A stretch of 64,000 nt of DNA from an alpha proteobacterium AAP38 (GTDB lineage: Bacteria; Pseudomonadota; Alphaproteobacteria; Azospirillales; Azospirillaceae): NCBI GenBank assembly GCA_001296005.1, contig LJHR01000037.1, forward strand, positions 1 to 64,000. Reading direction: 5' to 3'. The translations under genes and the position numbers were made by a program. Below, piece by piece: positions 38,216-47,627 of this stretch (positions within the stretch are counted from its first letter, which is position 1; every line of letters begins with the position of its first letter). The notes under the pieces were generated by a model. It did not search any database. It worked only from the letters and a program-made list of their open reading frames with translations, and was not told the origin of the DNA.

Positions 38216-39817
38216 TCACCCCTTCTGCACCCCCGGCTTACCCGGATCGACCGCGAATTTGGCGCGGCTGGACAGCTTGCCGCCGTGCGTGGTGACCTGA
38301 TCCAGAACCTTCAGGTCCATGGTCAGGTGCTTGGGCGTGACCTCGCAGATGCCATAGCCGCGCTGGTCGTTGATCAGCTTGATATGCGGGTTCTCGGCCA
38401 ACATGCCCTTGGCGGCGGGCCGCTGGTCGCCGCCATCGCCACCAGACGAGATGGAGGTGACCACAAACTCGCTGGCCACGACGGCGCTGTTCGGGTCCTT
38501 GTCGTCGAAGATCACGTTGCCGACGATGTTCTGATGCTCGTCACCGGTCAGGACGACGGTGTTGCGGATATTGTTGCCCTGGATATGCTTCAACAGGCGG
38601 GCGCGGGCCACGCGGTACGGGTCCCAGGTGTCCAGGTTGCGGATATTGGCCTCGCCCGGCTCCCGGTCGCACGGCATCAGCATCACCTGCTGTGCCAGCA
38701 GGTTGAACCGCGCCTTGCCTTGGGCCAGCCCGTCGAACAGCCACTTTTCCTGCGCCTCGCCCAGTACCGTCAGGTTGGGATTGTCCACATCCGGGCAGGC
38801 CGGGCGGAACCCATCGCGACACGGTTGGTCGCTGCGATACTGGCGGGTGTCCAGCACATGCATGTCGACCAGATCGCCGAACGCGAACTTGCGGAACAGC
38901 TGCATGCGCGCGCCGTCGGGCAGGGAGGAGCGCCGGAACGGCAGATGCTCATAATAGGCCTGGGCGGCCGCCGCGCGGCGCAGGCGGAAGATATCGGGCG
39001 GGGTATTGTCCCAGTTGAAGTCCGACGCCCAGTTATCCACGATCTCATGATCGTCCCAGACGGCGATCCAGGGGGCGGCGGCATGGGCCTTCTGCAGGTC
39101 GGTATCCAGCTTGTACTTGGCATAGCGCCGGCGATATTCGTCCAGCGACACCGGGTCGGGCAGGTCGGCGCGGCGCGGGCTGGGCACCGTATCTTCCAGA
39201 TGCCGGCTGAAATAGAAGGGCCGCGACTGCCCCTCATAGATGTAGTCGCCATAATGATAGACGAAATCCACCTCTTCGCGGGCCAGATGGTCAAAGGCCG
39301 TGAACAGGCCCTGATCGTAATTCTGACAGCCTGCGACGGCGAAGCGCAGCTTGGACAGCGGCGCGCCGGCAGCGGGTGCCGTCACGGCCCGGCCCTGCAT
39401 CGACCGATGGTCGCCACAGCGGAACCGGTACCAGTAGGGACGACCCGGCAGCAGCCCGGAAACCTCCACATGTACCGCATGGCCCAGTTCGGGATGGGCG
39501 AGGCCCGTGCCCTTAGTCACCACCTTGCGGAACAGCCGGTCCTCCGCCACCTCCCAATCCACAGGGATGATGTCGCTGGACATGCCGTAACCGGGTTCAA
39601 GCGGCCGGGGTGCCAGCCGCGTCCAGATCACGAACCCATCGGGCCAGGGCTCACCCGACGCCACACCCAGCTGGAACGGGTAATCGATGAAATTGACCGC
39701 ACCAAAGGCCAGACGCGGCGCCACCGGAATGGCCAGCGCCGCCACCGCCAGCGAACCGGCCCCGCGCAGCAGTTGGCGGCGGGACAGGGCGAGCGTGGAC
39801 GGCAGCACGGATTTCAT
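38216..39817 (-). CDS. phoD: Alkaline phosphatase/phosphodiesterase PhoD
   Basis: The 533-residue protein starts with a Tat leader (LSRRQLLRGAGSLAVAAL). The PhoD N-terminal domain (FQLGVASGEPWPDGFVIWTR) and the metallophosphoesterase domain follow: FAVAGCQNYDQG, YHYGDYIYEG, WDDHEIVDNW, TGDEHQN. PhoD uses Fe3+ and Ca2+ and hydrolyses phosphomono- and diesters in the periplasm. ATG 39817 keeps the twin-arginine close to the start. It is downstream of phoX on the same strand, with about 200 bases between; a single GTGACAG half-site at 39930 is too little to call a Pho box. Confidence 0.92.
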   Translation of the reverse strand: MKSVLPSTLALSRRQLLRGAGSLAVAALAIPVAPRLAFGAVNFIDYPFQLGVASGEPWPDGFVIWTRLAPRPLEPGYGMSSDIIPVDWEVAEDRLFRKVVTKGTGLAHPELGHAVHVEVSGLLPGRPYWYRFRCGDHRSMQGRAVTAPAAGAPLSKLRFAVAGCQNYDQGLFTAFDHLAREEVDFVYHYGDYIYEGQSRPFYFSRHLEDTVPSPRRADLPDPVSLDEYRRRYAKYKLDTDLQKAHAAAPWIAVWDDHEIVDNWASDFNWDNTPPDIFRLRRAAAAQAYYEHLPFRRSSLPDGARMQLFRKFAFGDLVDMHVLDTRQYRSDQPCRDGFRPACPDVDNPNLTVLGEAQEKWLFDGLAQGKARFNLLAQQVMLMPCDREPGEANIRNLDTWDPYRVARARLLKHIQGNNIRNTVVLTGDEHQNIVGNVIFDDKDPNSAVVASEFVVTSISSGGDGGDQRPAAKGMLAENPHIKLINDQRGYGICEVTPKHLTMDLKVLDQVTTHGGKLSSRAKFAVDPGKPGVQKG

Positions 39818-40015
39818 CAAGGACAACCCACCAATAACGCCCCGCCCAGGCCGCCTCCCTGGCGGGCCGTTCGCAAGACGTGAATGCGAAGAAGAACGAA
39901 CCGGCATGCCGGTTTCGTCACCTTTGCTTGTGACAGAGGTCAGGGCGGATTGGCAAGTGTCCGATACGTTGCAACGAGATGACGGGACCGTGAGGGCGCT
40001 ACGCCCAGCGAAACC

Positions 40016-42082
40016 TCACACCCCGATCACCCCGCCACCCTTCTTGGTGATCACCACCACCGATGGCCGCGCCGGCATATTGTCCTTGAAGTCCGGCCAG
40101 CGGGTGCCCGGATCGGCGAAGGTGCCCTGGCGGTTGCCGGATTTGGTCACCTTGTCCACCGCGTCCGATCCCGGATGCTGGATCGATACGAACAGCGTCT
40201 GGTCATCGGGCGTGAAGCTGGGACCCGTCAGTTCGGCCCCCACCGGCACGCGGAAGAACAGGCGGGCGGTACCGCGCAGGGGACCTTGCGTCTCCATGGC
40301 CCAGATGCCATCCGACGATCCGGAGGTCCATTGCCACTTGGCTCCCTGGTCGGTACCCACCCACAGCCGTCCCATGCTGTCGAAGGCACAATTATCGGGA
40401 CAGGAGAACCAGCCATTTTCCGTGGTGGCCTTGTTGAAACTGGCCCCCGTCTTCGGGTCGGCGGGATTGCCGGCCTTGACCAGGATTTCCCACTTGAACT
40501 TCTGTGCCGCATGGTCGCCGCCGGGCGGCACCATTTCCACAATATGGCCCCAGCTATTGGCCGGGCGCGGGTTGGCGGCATTGGGGCGGATCTGGGCCGG
40601 GTGGATGGGATCGTCGGGCAACCGGTCGTCATTATTGGTCAGCATGACATAGACCAAGCCGGTCTTGGGATTGACCTCCACATCTTCCGGCCGGTCCATG
40701 CGGGTGGCTCCCACCAGGGTGGCGGCGATGCGGGCCGCGATGACTACATCACCCTGATCCTTGAAGCCATTGGCCGGGGTCAGCGGCCCCTGCCCCTGCA
40801 CCAGCGGCAGCCAGGTGACGGTGCCATCAGCGTCAAACCGCGCCACCGACAGGGTGCCCTCGTCCAGCAGCTTCATATTGGCCTTGCGGTCCGCCGGGTC
40901 ATACTTGCCCTTGGACACGAACCGGTACACATGCTCGAACCGCTGATCGTCGCCCATATAGACAACGGCCCGGCCATCCTTGTTCAGGGTGACGCCCGCG
41001 CCTTCATGCTTGAACCTTCCCAGCGCCGTCAGCTTGCGCGGCGTGCTGGTCGGGTCATAGGGGTCGATCTCCACGATCCAGCCATAGCGATTCGCGGCAA
41101 ACGGTTCCTTGTTGATATGGAACCGGTCATGGAACCGGCCCCACTGATACCAGGGGGACGGCACCGTCATGCGGTCGTAATTGCGCTGTTCGGGATGGGT
41201 CTGGTCGATGGTGCCCATGAAATAGCCATCGATATTCTCCTCCCCCGACAGCACCGTGCCCCAGGGGGTGACGCCGCCCGCGCAATTATTCAGCATGCCG
41301 ATGACGGTCCGGCCCTCGGGATCATCCTTGGTCTTCATGCGGGCATGGCCGGCGGCCGGGCCCGTGAACGCCATCTTGGTGTTGAGCGCATTGAGGCGGC
41401 GGTTGAACTTGCCACCCTTCACATAGGCCCACTTCCCATCCTTGCCTCGGCGGACCTCGACGATGCTGCCCGAATGGGCCGCCATCTCGATATCCACCAT
41501 CTCCTTGGTCACGGACTCGGGCGGGTATTTGTCCTGCCCCTCGGGCGCCAGGCCGGGGAACATCATCTCGGCCTGGGTATATTCATGGTTCACCCATAAC
41601 AGCCCATGATCGGCGCTGTTGCTGCCCTGCGGCAGGGGATAGAAGGCGGTGAAGTCACAATTATAGCCGAACTGCTTCAACTGGCTGTCGGCGGTCTGCT
41701 TGTAGGGATCGAAATCCGGGCTGTCGGCGAACAGCGGATCGCCCCAGCGGATCAGGACATCCGCATCATATCCCGGCGCCACATGATGATTACCGTCGAT
41801 GCCGCGCGTCAGTTCCTCAAAATTGAACCCGAATCCGGCCTGGGCCCCGGCCTTGCCGGCGGCACCCGCTGCCTGGGCCTTTGCCTCACCGGCCATCAGG
41901 GCCACGGGCAGGGCAGGCGCAAAGGCCGCGATGGCGCTGGTGCCCAGCATCCCGCGCAGGATGTCGCGCCGCCCCAGCCGGGCCTGCACCACCTCGCCAA
42001 AGGTCGGCTCACTGTCCGGCGACGCACCCTTGTCCTGGATGGCTTCAAACTCTTCATGGGTCAGGAAACGGTTCTCGGACAT
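40016..42082 (-). CDS. phoX: PhoX-family alkaline phosphatase (DUF839)
   Basis: The 688-residue protein has a Tat signal (LGRRDILRGMLGTSAIAAF) and the PhoX core: HHVAPGYDADVLIRWGDP, GGVTPWGTVLSGEEN, RFKHEGAGVTLN, SCPDNCAFDSMGRLWVGTD. The calcium- and iron-dependent enzyme releases phosphate from many monoesters. Start ATG 42082 has GGAG about 11 bases upstream; the frame adds three more codons. An apparent PhoB box 58 bases ahead suggests induction on phosphate starvation. It precedes phoD. Confidence 0.92.
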   Translation of the reverse strand: MSENRFLTHEEFEAIQDKGASPDSEPTFGEVVQARLGRRDILRGMLGTSAIAAFAPALPVALMAGEAKAQAAGAAGKAGAQAGFGFNFEELTRGIDGNHHVAPGYDADVLIRWGDPLFADSPDFDPYKQTADSQLKQFGYNCDFTAFYPLPQGSNSADHGLLWVNHEYTQAEMMFPGLAPEGQDKYPPESVTKEMVDIEMAAHSGSIVEVRRGKDGKWAYVKGGKFNRRLNALNTKMAFTGPAAGHARMKTKDDPEGRTVIGMLNNCAGGVTPWGTVLSGEENIDGYFMGTIDQTHPEQRNYDRMTVPSPWYQWGRFHDRFHINKEPFAANRYGWIVEIDPYDPTSTPRKLTALGRFKHEGAGVTLNKDGRAVVYMGDDQRFEHVYRFVSKGKYDPADRKANMKLLDEGTLSVARFDADGTVTWLPLVQGQGPLTPANGFKDQGDVVIAARIAATLVGATRMDRPEDVEVNPKTGLVYVMLTNNDDRLPDDPIHPAQIRPNAANPRPANSWGHIVEMVPPGGDHAAQKFKWEILVKAGNPADPKTGASFNKATTENGWFSCPDNCAFDSMGRLWVGTDQGAKWQWTSGSSDGIWAMETQGPLRGTARLFFRVPVGAELTGPSFTPDDQTLFVSIQHPGSDAVDKVTKSGNRQGTFADPGTRWPDFKDNMPARPSVVVITKKGGGVIGV

Positions 42083-42139
42083 GGGACGCACAGGCTCCAG
42101 CGGGAAAAGGGGCTTTGTCAGCCTACATACGCCTATGAG

Positions 42140-42157
42140 GCTACAGTTATTTGACAG
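42140..42157 (-). promoter_or_regulatory. Candidate PhoB box upstream of phoX
   Basis: On the minus strand CTGTCAA-ATAA-CTGTAGC fits two 7-base PhoB half-sites with a 4-base spacer. TATGTA stands about 10 bases further down as a possible -10. Confidence 0.55.
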
Positions 42158-42356
42158 GCCTGTGCCTCACAGGCAGGGCGGCGATGTGACACAGGCGACA
42201 GATTCCGCATCGCCAAACGGAAAGGCCGGCTTTGTCACCTTGCCGTGCGCCTGCGAACTGGCTAGCTTCACAGGCTGGTAAGATTGCTGGGACCCTTTCC
42301 CGGTGGCGCCCGCATCGGGAAGGCCGCCAGGGGTTCCCCTGTTCGGAACGGAGCCG

Positions 42357-43364
42357 ATGAAGTTTACCCGTCGTGCCGCCTGTGCGGCCCTTGCCCTTTT
42401 CATGTCCACCGCCGCCACGGTTGCGCCCGCCTTCGGGTTCGAACCGGCCATCGTCTTCGACATGGGCGGGCGGTTCGACAAGTCGTTCAATGAAGGGGCC
42501 AATAACGGCGCCGAACGGTTCAAGAAGGATACGGGCACCAATTTCCGCTGGTTCGAGGTCACGAACGAGGCACAGCGCGAGCAGTTCCTGCGCCGTCTGG
42601 CCAGCCGTAACGCTGACATCATCGTCTCGGTCGGTTTCTCCATGGCCCCGTCGGTGGAAAAGGTGGCGAAGGAGTTTCCGAATGTCCGCTTCACCCTGAT
42701 CGACGGCAATGTGAACCTGCCCAATGTGCAGTCCATTGAATTCGCCGAACATGAAGGCTCCTATCTGGTCGGCGTTCTGGCCGCCATGGCGTCCAAGACG
42801 GGGACGGTGGGCTTTGTCGGCGGCATGGATATCCCGCTGATCCGCCGCTTTGCCTGCGGCTATGAACAGGGCGTGAAGGCCACCAACCCCAAGGCCAATG
42901 TGCTGGCCAACATGGCCGGCTCCACACCCGCCGCCTGGGCCGATCCCACGCGCGGTTCCGAACTGGCCAAGAGCCAGTTTGACCGGGGTGCGGACGTGAT
43001 CTTCGCCGCCGCCGGCCAGACGGGCATGGGCGTCCTGCAGGCAGCGTCTGATGCCGGCAAGCTGTCCATCGGTGTCGACAGCAACCAGAACCACCTGTTC
43101 CCCGGCAAGGTGCTGACCTCCATGGTCAAGCGTGTGGACGTGGCCGCCTATGAGGCGTTCAAGACCGCGCAGGACGGCACCTGGAAGGCGGGTCACCGCC
43201 GTCTGGGCCTGAAGGAGGATGGCGTGGGCTGGGCCTTCGACGACAATAACAAGGCGCTGATCACGCCCGCCATGAAGGCGGCTGTGGACAAGGCCACCGC
43301 CGACATCAAGTCCGGCGCCCGCATCGTCGCCAATTATGACGACGCCAAGGGCTGCAAGTACTGA
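42357..43364 (+). CDS. BMP-family nucleoside ABC transporter substrate-binding protein
   Basis: The 335-residue periplasmic protein has a signal peptide (MKFTRRAACAALALFMSTA...). The BMP signature FDMGGRFDKSFNEGANNGAERF places the conserved base-stacking region at the start of the mature form, and GFVGGMDIPLIRRFACGYEQG follows. BMP/PnrA proteins bind purine nucleosides. ATG 42357 has GGAG ahead. It is first in an operon with the ATPase and both permeases, matching the BmpDEFG/NupABC import systems. It is not assigned to a specific base. Confidence 0.9.
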   Translation: MKFTRRAACAALALFMSTAATVAPAFGFEPAIVFDMGGRFDKSFNEGANNGAERFKKDTGTNFRWFEVTNEAQREQFLRRLASRNADIIVSVGFSMAPSVEKVAKEFPNVRFTLIDGNVNLPNVQSIEFAEHEGSYLVGVLAAMASKTGTVGFVGGMDIPLIRRFACGYEQGVKATNPKANVLANMAGSTPAAWADPTRGSELAKSQFDRGADVIFAAAGQTGMGVLQAASDAGKLSIGVDSNQNHLFPGKVLTSMVKRVDVAAYEAFKTAQDGTWKAGHRRLGLKEDGVGWAFDDNNKALITPAMKAAVDKATADIKSGARIVANYDDAKGCKY

Positions 43365-43400
43365 TCGTCCCCTGACTGACTTAGCGCCTGAGCAGGACCC

Positions 43401-44972
43401 ATGTCGGCCGCCCCCCCTTCCGTTTCCTCCGCCTGGGCGGTCGAACTTGTCGGCATCGACAAGCGATTCGGCCCCGTCCATGCCAACCGCGACGTAACGC
43501 TGCGTTTCGCCCCTGCCAGCATCCATGGGCTGGTGGGGGAAAATGGCGCCGGCAAGTCGACCTTGATGAGCATCCTCTACGGCTTCTATGAGGCTGACGG
43601 GGGTGAGATCCTGGTGCGCGGCAAACAGGTGAATATCCGCACGCCGCAGGACGCGATCCGCCTGGGCATCGGCATGGTGCATCAGCATTTCATGCTGGTG
43701 GAGACCTTCACCGTCTTGGAAAACCTGCTGCTGGGGCATGAGGGCGGGCCGGTACTGGGCCCCGCCATGGCGCGGGCACGGGCCGAGGTGCAGGCCCTGG
43801 AACAGCAATTCGGGCTGGAGGTGCCGCTGGACGCGCTGGTCTCCGACCTGCCCGTCGGCGTGCAGCAGCGCGTGGAGATCCTGAAGGCGCTCTATCGCGG
43901 GGCAGAGGTGCTGATCCTGGACGAACCCACCGCGGTTCTGTCCCCGCCGGAGGTGGAGCAGCTGTTCCGTATCCTGGAACGGCTGCGCCAGCAGGGGCGC
44001 ACCGTCCTGCTGATCACGCATAAGCTGAAGGAAATCATGGCCATCACCGACCGCGTGTCGGTGCTGCGCCGGGGTCAGGTGGTGGCGGAGTTTGTCACCA
44101 AGGAAACCGACCGACAGGCCCTGGCCGACGCCATGGTGGGGCGTAAAACCTCGCTTGCCGTGGACAAGGCCCCGGCCACTCCCGGCCCTGTCCTGCTGTC
44201 GGCGCAGAATGTGAACGTCATTGATGCGCGCGGCGTTACAACCCTGAAGGATGCCTGCCTGAGCGTGCGGGCCGGTGAGATTGTCGGCATCGCCGGTGTC
44301 GCCGGCAATGGCCAGTCGGAATTGCTGGAGGTCTTGTCTGGCATGTGCCGTTTCGATAGCGGAACGGTCACGCTGAAGGGCGACGAAATCGGCCCGGCCA
44401 CGAAATATGATGCCGCCGATGCGCGGCGCCGGGGCCTGGCCCATGTGCCCGAAGACCGGCTGAAACTGGCCGTGATCAAGGAATTCCCCGCCCATGAAAG
44501 TGCCATCCTGGGCTATCACCAGGACAAGGGCCTGTCCAAGGGCTGGCGGCTGGACTGGAAGCGGGTGGTCGCCAAGACCGTTTCGTTAATGGAACAGTTC
44601 GACGTGCGCCCCGGCAACCCCAATCTGCGCACTTCGCTGTTCTCCGGCGGCAATCAGCAGAAGCTGGTGATGGCCCGCGAAATGGACCGGGAACCGGACA
44701 TCCTGCTGGTGGGACAGCCGACGCGCGGTGTCGATATCGGCGCCATCGCCTTCATCCACCGCCAGCTCGTGTCGCTGAGGGATCGGGGCAAGGCCATCCT
44801 GCTGGTCTCGGCAGAACTCGACGAGATCCTGGCGCTGTCCGACCGCATCCTGGTGATGTGCGACGGGGAGATCGTGGGCGAACTGTCGGCGGCAGAGGCC
44901 ACGGAGGGCCGGATCGGCACGATGATGGCGGGCATCAAGGACACACCCGCTGTTGAAGGGGTTTCGGCATGA
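43401..44972 (+). CDS. Nucleoside ABC transporter, tandem ATPase subunit
   Basis: The 523-residue protein has two ABC modules. Module 1 has Walker A GENGAGKST, Q-loop VHQHFMLVETFTV, a signature variant LPVGVQQRVEILKAL and Walker B VLILDEPTA. Module 2 has a degenerate Walker A (GVAGNGQSELLE), the signature FSGGNQQKLVMARE and GVDIGAIAFI. This is the RbsA-like arrangement found in BMP-linked importers. It follows the binding protein by 36 bases and overlaps the next gene by four. Confidence 0.93.
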   Translation: MSAAPPSVSSAWAVELVGIDKRFGPVHANRDVTLRFAPASIHGLVGENGAGKSTLMSILYGFYEADGGEILVRGKQVNIRTPQDAIRLGIGMVHQHFMLVETFTVLENLLLGHEGGPVLGPAMARARAEVQALEQQFGLEVPLDALVSDLPVGVQQRVEILKALYRGAEVLILDEPTAVLSPPEVEQLFRILERLRQQGRTVLLITHKLKEIMAITDRVSVLRRGQVVAEFVTKETDRQALADAMVGRKTSLAVDKAPATPGPVLLSAQNVNVIDARGVTTLKDACLSVRAGEIVGIAGVAGNGQSELLEVLSGMCRFDSGTVTLKGDEIGPATKYDAADARRRGLAHVPEDRLKLAVIKEFPAHESAILGYHQDKGLSKGWRLDWKRVVAKTVSLMEQFDVRPGNPNLRTSLFSGGNQQKLVMAREMDREPDILLVGQPTRGVDIGAIAFIHRQLVSLRDRGKAILLVSAELDEILALSDRILVMCDGEIVGELSAAEATEGRIGTMMAGIKDTPAVEGVSA

Positions 44973-46099
44973 GTGCGGGTGCGGGTTCCGACAATCTTCC
45001 CTGGTGGGCGACCGGCCTGCTGCTGCCCGTGGTGAATGTCACCCTGGCGCTGCTGGTCTCGGCCCTGGTCATCTTCGCCATCGGGGAGGACCCGGTGGGC
45101 GCGCTCGGCACCATGCTGCGCGGTGCTGTCGGCACGGGCGAGGGCATTGGCTATACGCTCTATTACGCGACCAGCCTGATCTTTACTGCGCTGGCCGTGG
45201 CCATCGCCTTTCATGGCGGGCTGTTCAATATCGGCGGTGAGGGGCAGGCCTATATTGGCGGCCTGGGCGTCGGTCTGGTCTGTCTATCCCTGCCCGGATG
45301 GCCCTGGTGGGCGGCTCTGCCCTTGTCGGTGCTGGGCGGTGCGGCCTTTGGTGCGCTCTGGGCTGCGATCCCCGGCTGGCTGCAGGCCTATCGCGGCAGC
45401 CATATCGTCATCACGACCATCATGTTCAATTTCATCGCGTCCTCGCTGATGGTCTATCTGATGGTCAATGTGCTGATCAAACCGGGGCAGATGTCGCCAG
45501 AAAGCGAGACGTTCAGCGCGTCGATGTTCCTGCCCATGATGGCCGACATGATGGCCGGCATCGGGATTGAGATGGCGTCCTCGCCGCTGAATTTCTCGCT
45601 GTTCCTGGCGCTTTTGGCCTGTGTCGGCGTCTGGGCCTTCATCTGGCACACGCGCTGGGGCTTCGCGCTGCGCGCCACCGGCGCCAATGAGAATGCGGCC
45701 CTTTATGCCGGCATCGACCCCCGGCGGGTCATCGTCATCACCATGGCCCTGTCGGGTGCCTTGGCGGGTCTGCTGGGCGTCAATGAACTGCACGGGGTGC
45801 AGCACCGGTTGATGCTGAATTTCCCGGCCGGTCTGGGCTTTACCGGCATCGCTGTGGCCCTGATGGGTCGCAACCATCCCGCTGGCATCATCCCTGCCGC
45901 CCTGCTGTTCGGCGCGCTGTATCAGGGCGGGACGGAGTTGGTCTTCGACTACCCGACCATCAGCCGGGAGTTGGTGGTGGTGATCCAGGGCGTGGTCATC
46001 CTGTTCGCGGGCGCCTTGGAACATATGTTCCGTCCGGCCCTGGTGCGCCTGTTCTCCCGCCGCCCCAGCGCGGTGACTTCCAAGCCGGCGGGGGCCTGA
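44969..46099 (+). CDS. Nucleoside ABC transporter permease 1
   Basis: The 376-residue inner-membrane permease belongs to the BPD_transp_2 (RbsC/NupB-like) family: FHGGLFNIGGEGQAYIGGLG, RGSHIVITTIMFNFIA, and GFTGIAVALMGRNHPAGII. It pairs with the second permease to form the channel. ATG overlaps the ATPase stop (ATGA). The next start follows four bases behind its stop. Confidence 0.92.
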   Translation: MSAGAGSDNLPWWATGLLLPVVNVTLALLVSALVIFAIGEDPVGALGTMLRGAVGTGEGIGYTLYYATSLIFTALAVAIAFHGGLFNIGGEGQAYIGGLGVGLVCLSLPGWPWWAALPLSVLGGAAFGALWAAIPGWLQAYRGSHIVITTIMFNFIASSLMVYLMVNVLIKPGQMSPESETFSASMFLPMMADMMAGIGIEMASSPLNFSLFLALLACVGVWAFIWHTRWGFALRATGANENAALYAGIDPRRVIVITMALSGALAGLLGVNELHGVQHRLMLNFPAGLGFTGIAVALMGRNHPAGIIPAALLFGALYQGGTELVFDYPTISRELVVVIQGVVILFAGALEHMFRPALVRLFSRRPSAVTSKPAGA

Positions 46100-46103
46100 T
46101 CCC

Positions 46104-47075
46104 ATGGACATCTTCTTGACGCTTCTGTCGCTGCTGGATAGCACGGTCCGCCTCGCCACGCCCTTGCTGCTGGCCGCCTTGGCCGGTTTCTATTCGGAAC
46201 GGGCCGGCGTGGTCGATATCGGGCTGGAGGGCAAGATGCTGGTGGCGGCCTTTGCCGCCGCCGCCACCGCCGCCATCCATGGCTCGGCCTGGCTGGGCCT
46301 GGGTGCCGGCATCCTGGCCTCGGTCATCCTGGCCCTGCTGCATGGTTTTGCCTGCATCACGCATAAGGGCAATCAGGTCGTGTCCGGCGTGGCGCTGAAC
46401 ATCGTCGCCCTGGGCCTGACGGCGGTGCTGGGCAATGCCTGGTTTGAGATGGGGGGCCGCACCCCCAACCTGCCTGCCGATGCCCGCTTCGGCGAGATCA
46501 TCCTGCCTCTGGCAGAAGCGCTGCGCGGCGTCCCCCTGCTGGGTCCCCTCTATTTTGAGCTGATCAGCGGCCATAACATCCTGGTCTATCTGGCACTCGC
46601 CATCGTGCCGCTGACCTGGTGGATCGCCTATCGCACCCGTTTCGGCCTGCGCCTGCGCGCCGTGGGCGAAAACCCCGCCGCCGTCGACACCGCCGGCATC
46701 TCCGTCACCAGACTGCGTTATCAGGCTGTGCTGATCGCGGGATTGCTCTGCGGCATTGCCGGCGCCTATCTCTCCACGGCGCAAGGGGCCGGGTTCCAGG
46801 CCAACATGACGGCGGGCAAGGGGTTCCTGGCCCTGGCCGCCTTGATCCTGGGCAAGTGGAAGCCGGTGCCGACCCTGTTCGCCTGCCTCCTGTTCGCCTT
46901 CGCCGACGCGTTGCAGACAAGGTTGCAGGGCGTGGCCCTGCCCGGCATCGGCGAGGTGCCGGTGCAGCTGATCGAGGCCCTGCCCTATCTGCTGACCGTC
47001 CTGCTGCTTGCCGGCTTCGTGGGCAAGGCCATCCCGCCCAAGGCCAGCGGGCGGCCCTATGTGAAGGATCGATAA
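46104..47075 (+). CDS. Nucleoside ABC transporter permease 2
   Basis: The 323-residue permease has the same fold as its partner: GFYSERAGVVDIGLEGKMLV, HKGNQVVSGVALNIVALGLT and RLRAVGENPAAVDTAGIS. It is the last gene of the importer operon. Directly behind its stop lies a copy of the 3' end of the LuxR-type regulator on the opposite strand. Confidence 0.92.
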   Translation: MDIFLTLLSLLDSTVRLATPLLLAALAGFYSERAGVVDIGLEGKMLVAAFAAAATAAIHGSAWLGLGAGILASVILALLHGFACITHKGNQVVSGVALNIVALGLTAVLGNAWFEMGGRTPNLPADARFGEIILPLAEALRGVPLLGPLYFELISGHNILVYLALAIVPLTWWIAYRTRFGLRLRAVGENPAAVDTAGISVTRLRYQAVLIAGLLCGIAGAYLSTAQGAGFQANMTAGKGFLALAALILGKWKPVPTLFACLLFAFADALQTRLQGVALPGIGEVPVQLIEALPYLLTVLLLAGFVGKAIPPKASGRPYVKDR

Positions 47076-47093
47076 GAGGCAGTTCCGTAGGTC

Positions 47094-47150
47094 GCCTGCG
47101 TCTCCGCGACGGGCGCCAATTTCGACCCCGCGATGGCGGCCTGGGTGCAC
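47094..47150 (-). pseudogene. Remnant of a crbR-like 3' end
   Basis: Read on the minus strand this gives TQAAIAGSKLAPVAETQA, against TQAAIVASKLALAPVVETQA at the end of the regulator at 47628. The DNA matches over about 57 bases apart from a 6-base deletion and scattered changes. No HTH or receiver upstream is recognisable, so it is a truncated duplicate left about 540 bases from the intact gene. Confidence 0.65.
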
Positions 47151-47383
47151 TTGGCTTCCCCCGCAGGCGCTGCGCGTCGCGGTCGCTGCCGGAGTGGTTT
47201 CCGGTCAACCGAGAGCCATTCAAATTTTAACAGGCACAGGCCAACTGAAGCGCGCAACACAACGGGAATGATTAGTAGTATAAACTTATATATTTACATC
47301 CTTTAATAATTGACTCACTCTTTTGACGACATTAGCCTCCATCCACAATAACTTGACTCTGCGTCGTGGCTTCGGGGGAACAA

Positions 47384-47539
47384 ATGTCAAAACTGATTAG
47401 TCTTATAGGTCTTGCTATTGTTGGCGCTGTTATTATTGGACTATTGTATGCATTTGGGTGGGGTGCTGTTGGGGTTTTCCTGGCATTCTCTGCCTGCGCT
47501 GCGCTCGGGAGTTTAGTGATCCGCTTTTTCAAGAGCTAA
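47384..47539 (+). CDS. 51-residue hydrophobic membrane peptide
   Basis: ATG 47384 follows GGGGGAACAA. The peptide MSKLISLIGLAIVGAVIIG continues through LLYAFGWGAVGVFLAF and ends in VIRFFKS, giving two hydrophobic stretches of about 18 residues separated by a Gly/Trp turn. It is in an A+T-rich stretch (about 47210-47600) unlike its neighbours, between the regulator remnant and intact crbR. I do not recognise it; a small stress or toxin-like membrane peptide is possible. The good ribosome site and the clean hydrophobic pattern favour a real gene. Confidence 0.5.
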   Translation: MSKLISLIGLAIVGAVIIGLLYAFGWGAVGVFLAFSACAALGSLVIRFFKS

Positions 47540-47627
47540 CGCATTGTTGCAAAACAAAGGTATCTGATCTTTCCCTGCTCGGGCAGGAACGCGCATGTAT
47601 TGCCGTATTTTTTGAGCGGGCGGCCCC

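Noticed and set aside
39930-39936. Pho box before phoD
   Set aside because: Only one half-site (CTGTCAC on the minus strand) is present; the expected second half is not.
42147-44519. 790-codon minus-strand frame
   Set aside because: It is the complement of the ABC binding protein and ATPase genes, both of which have full motif sets.
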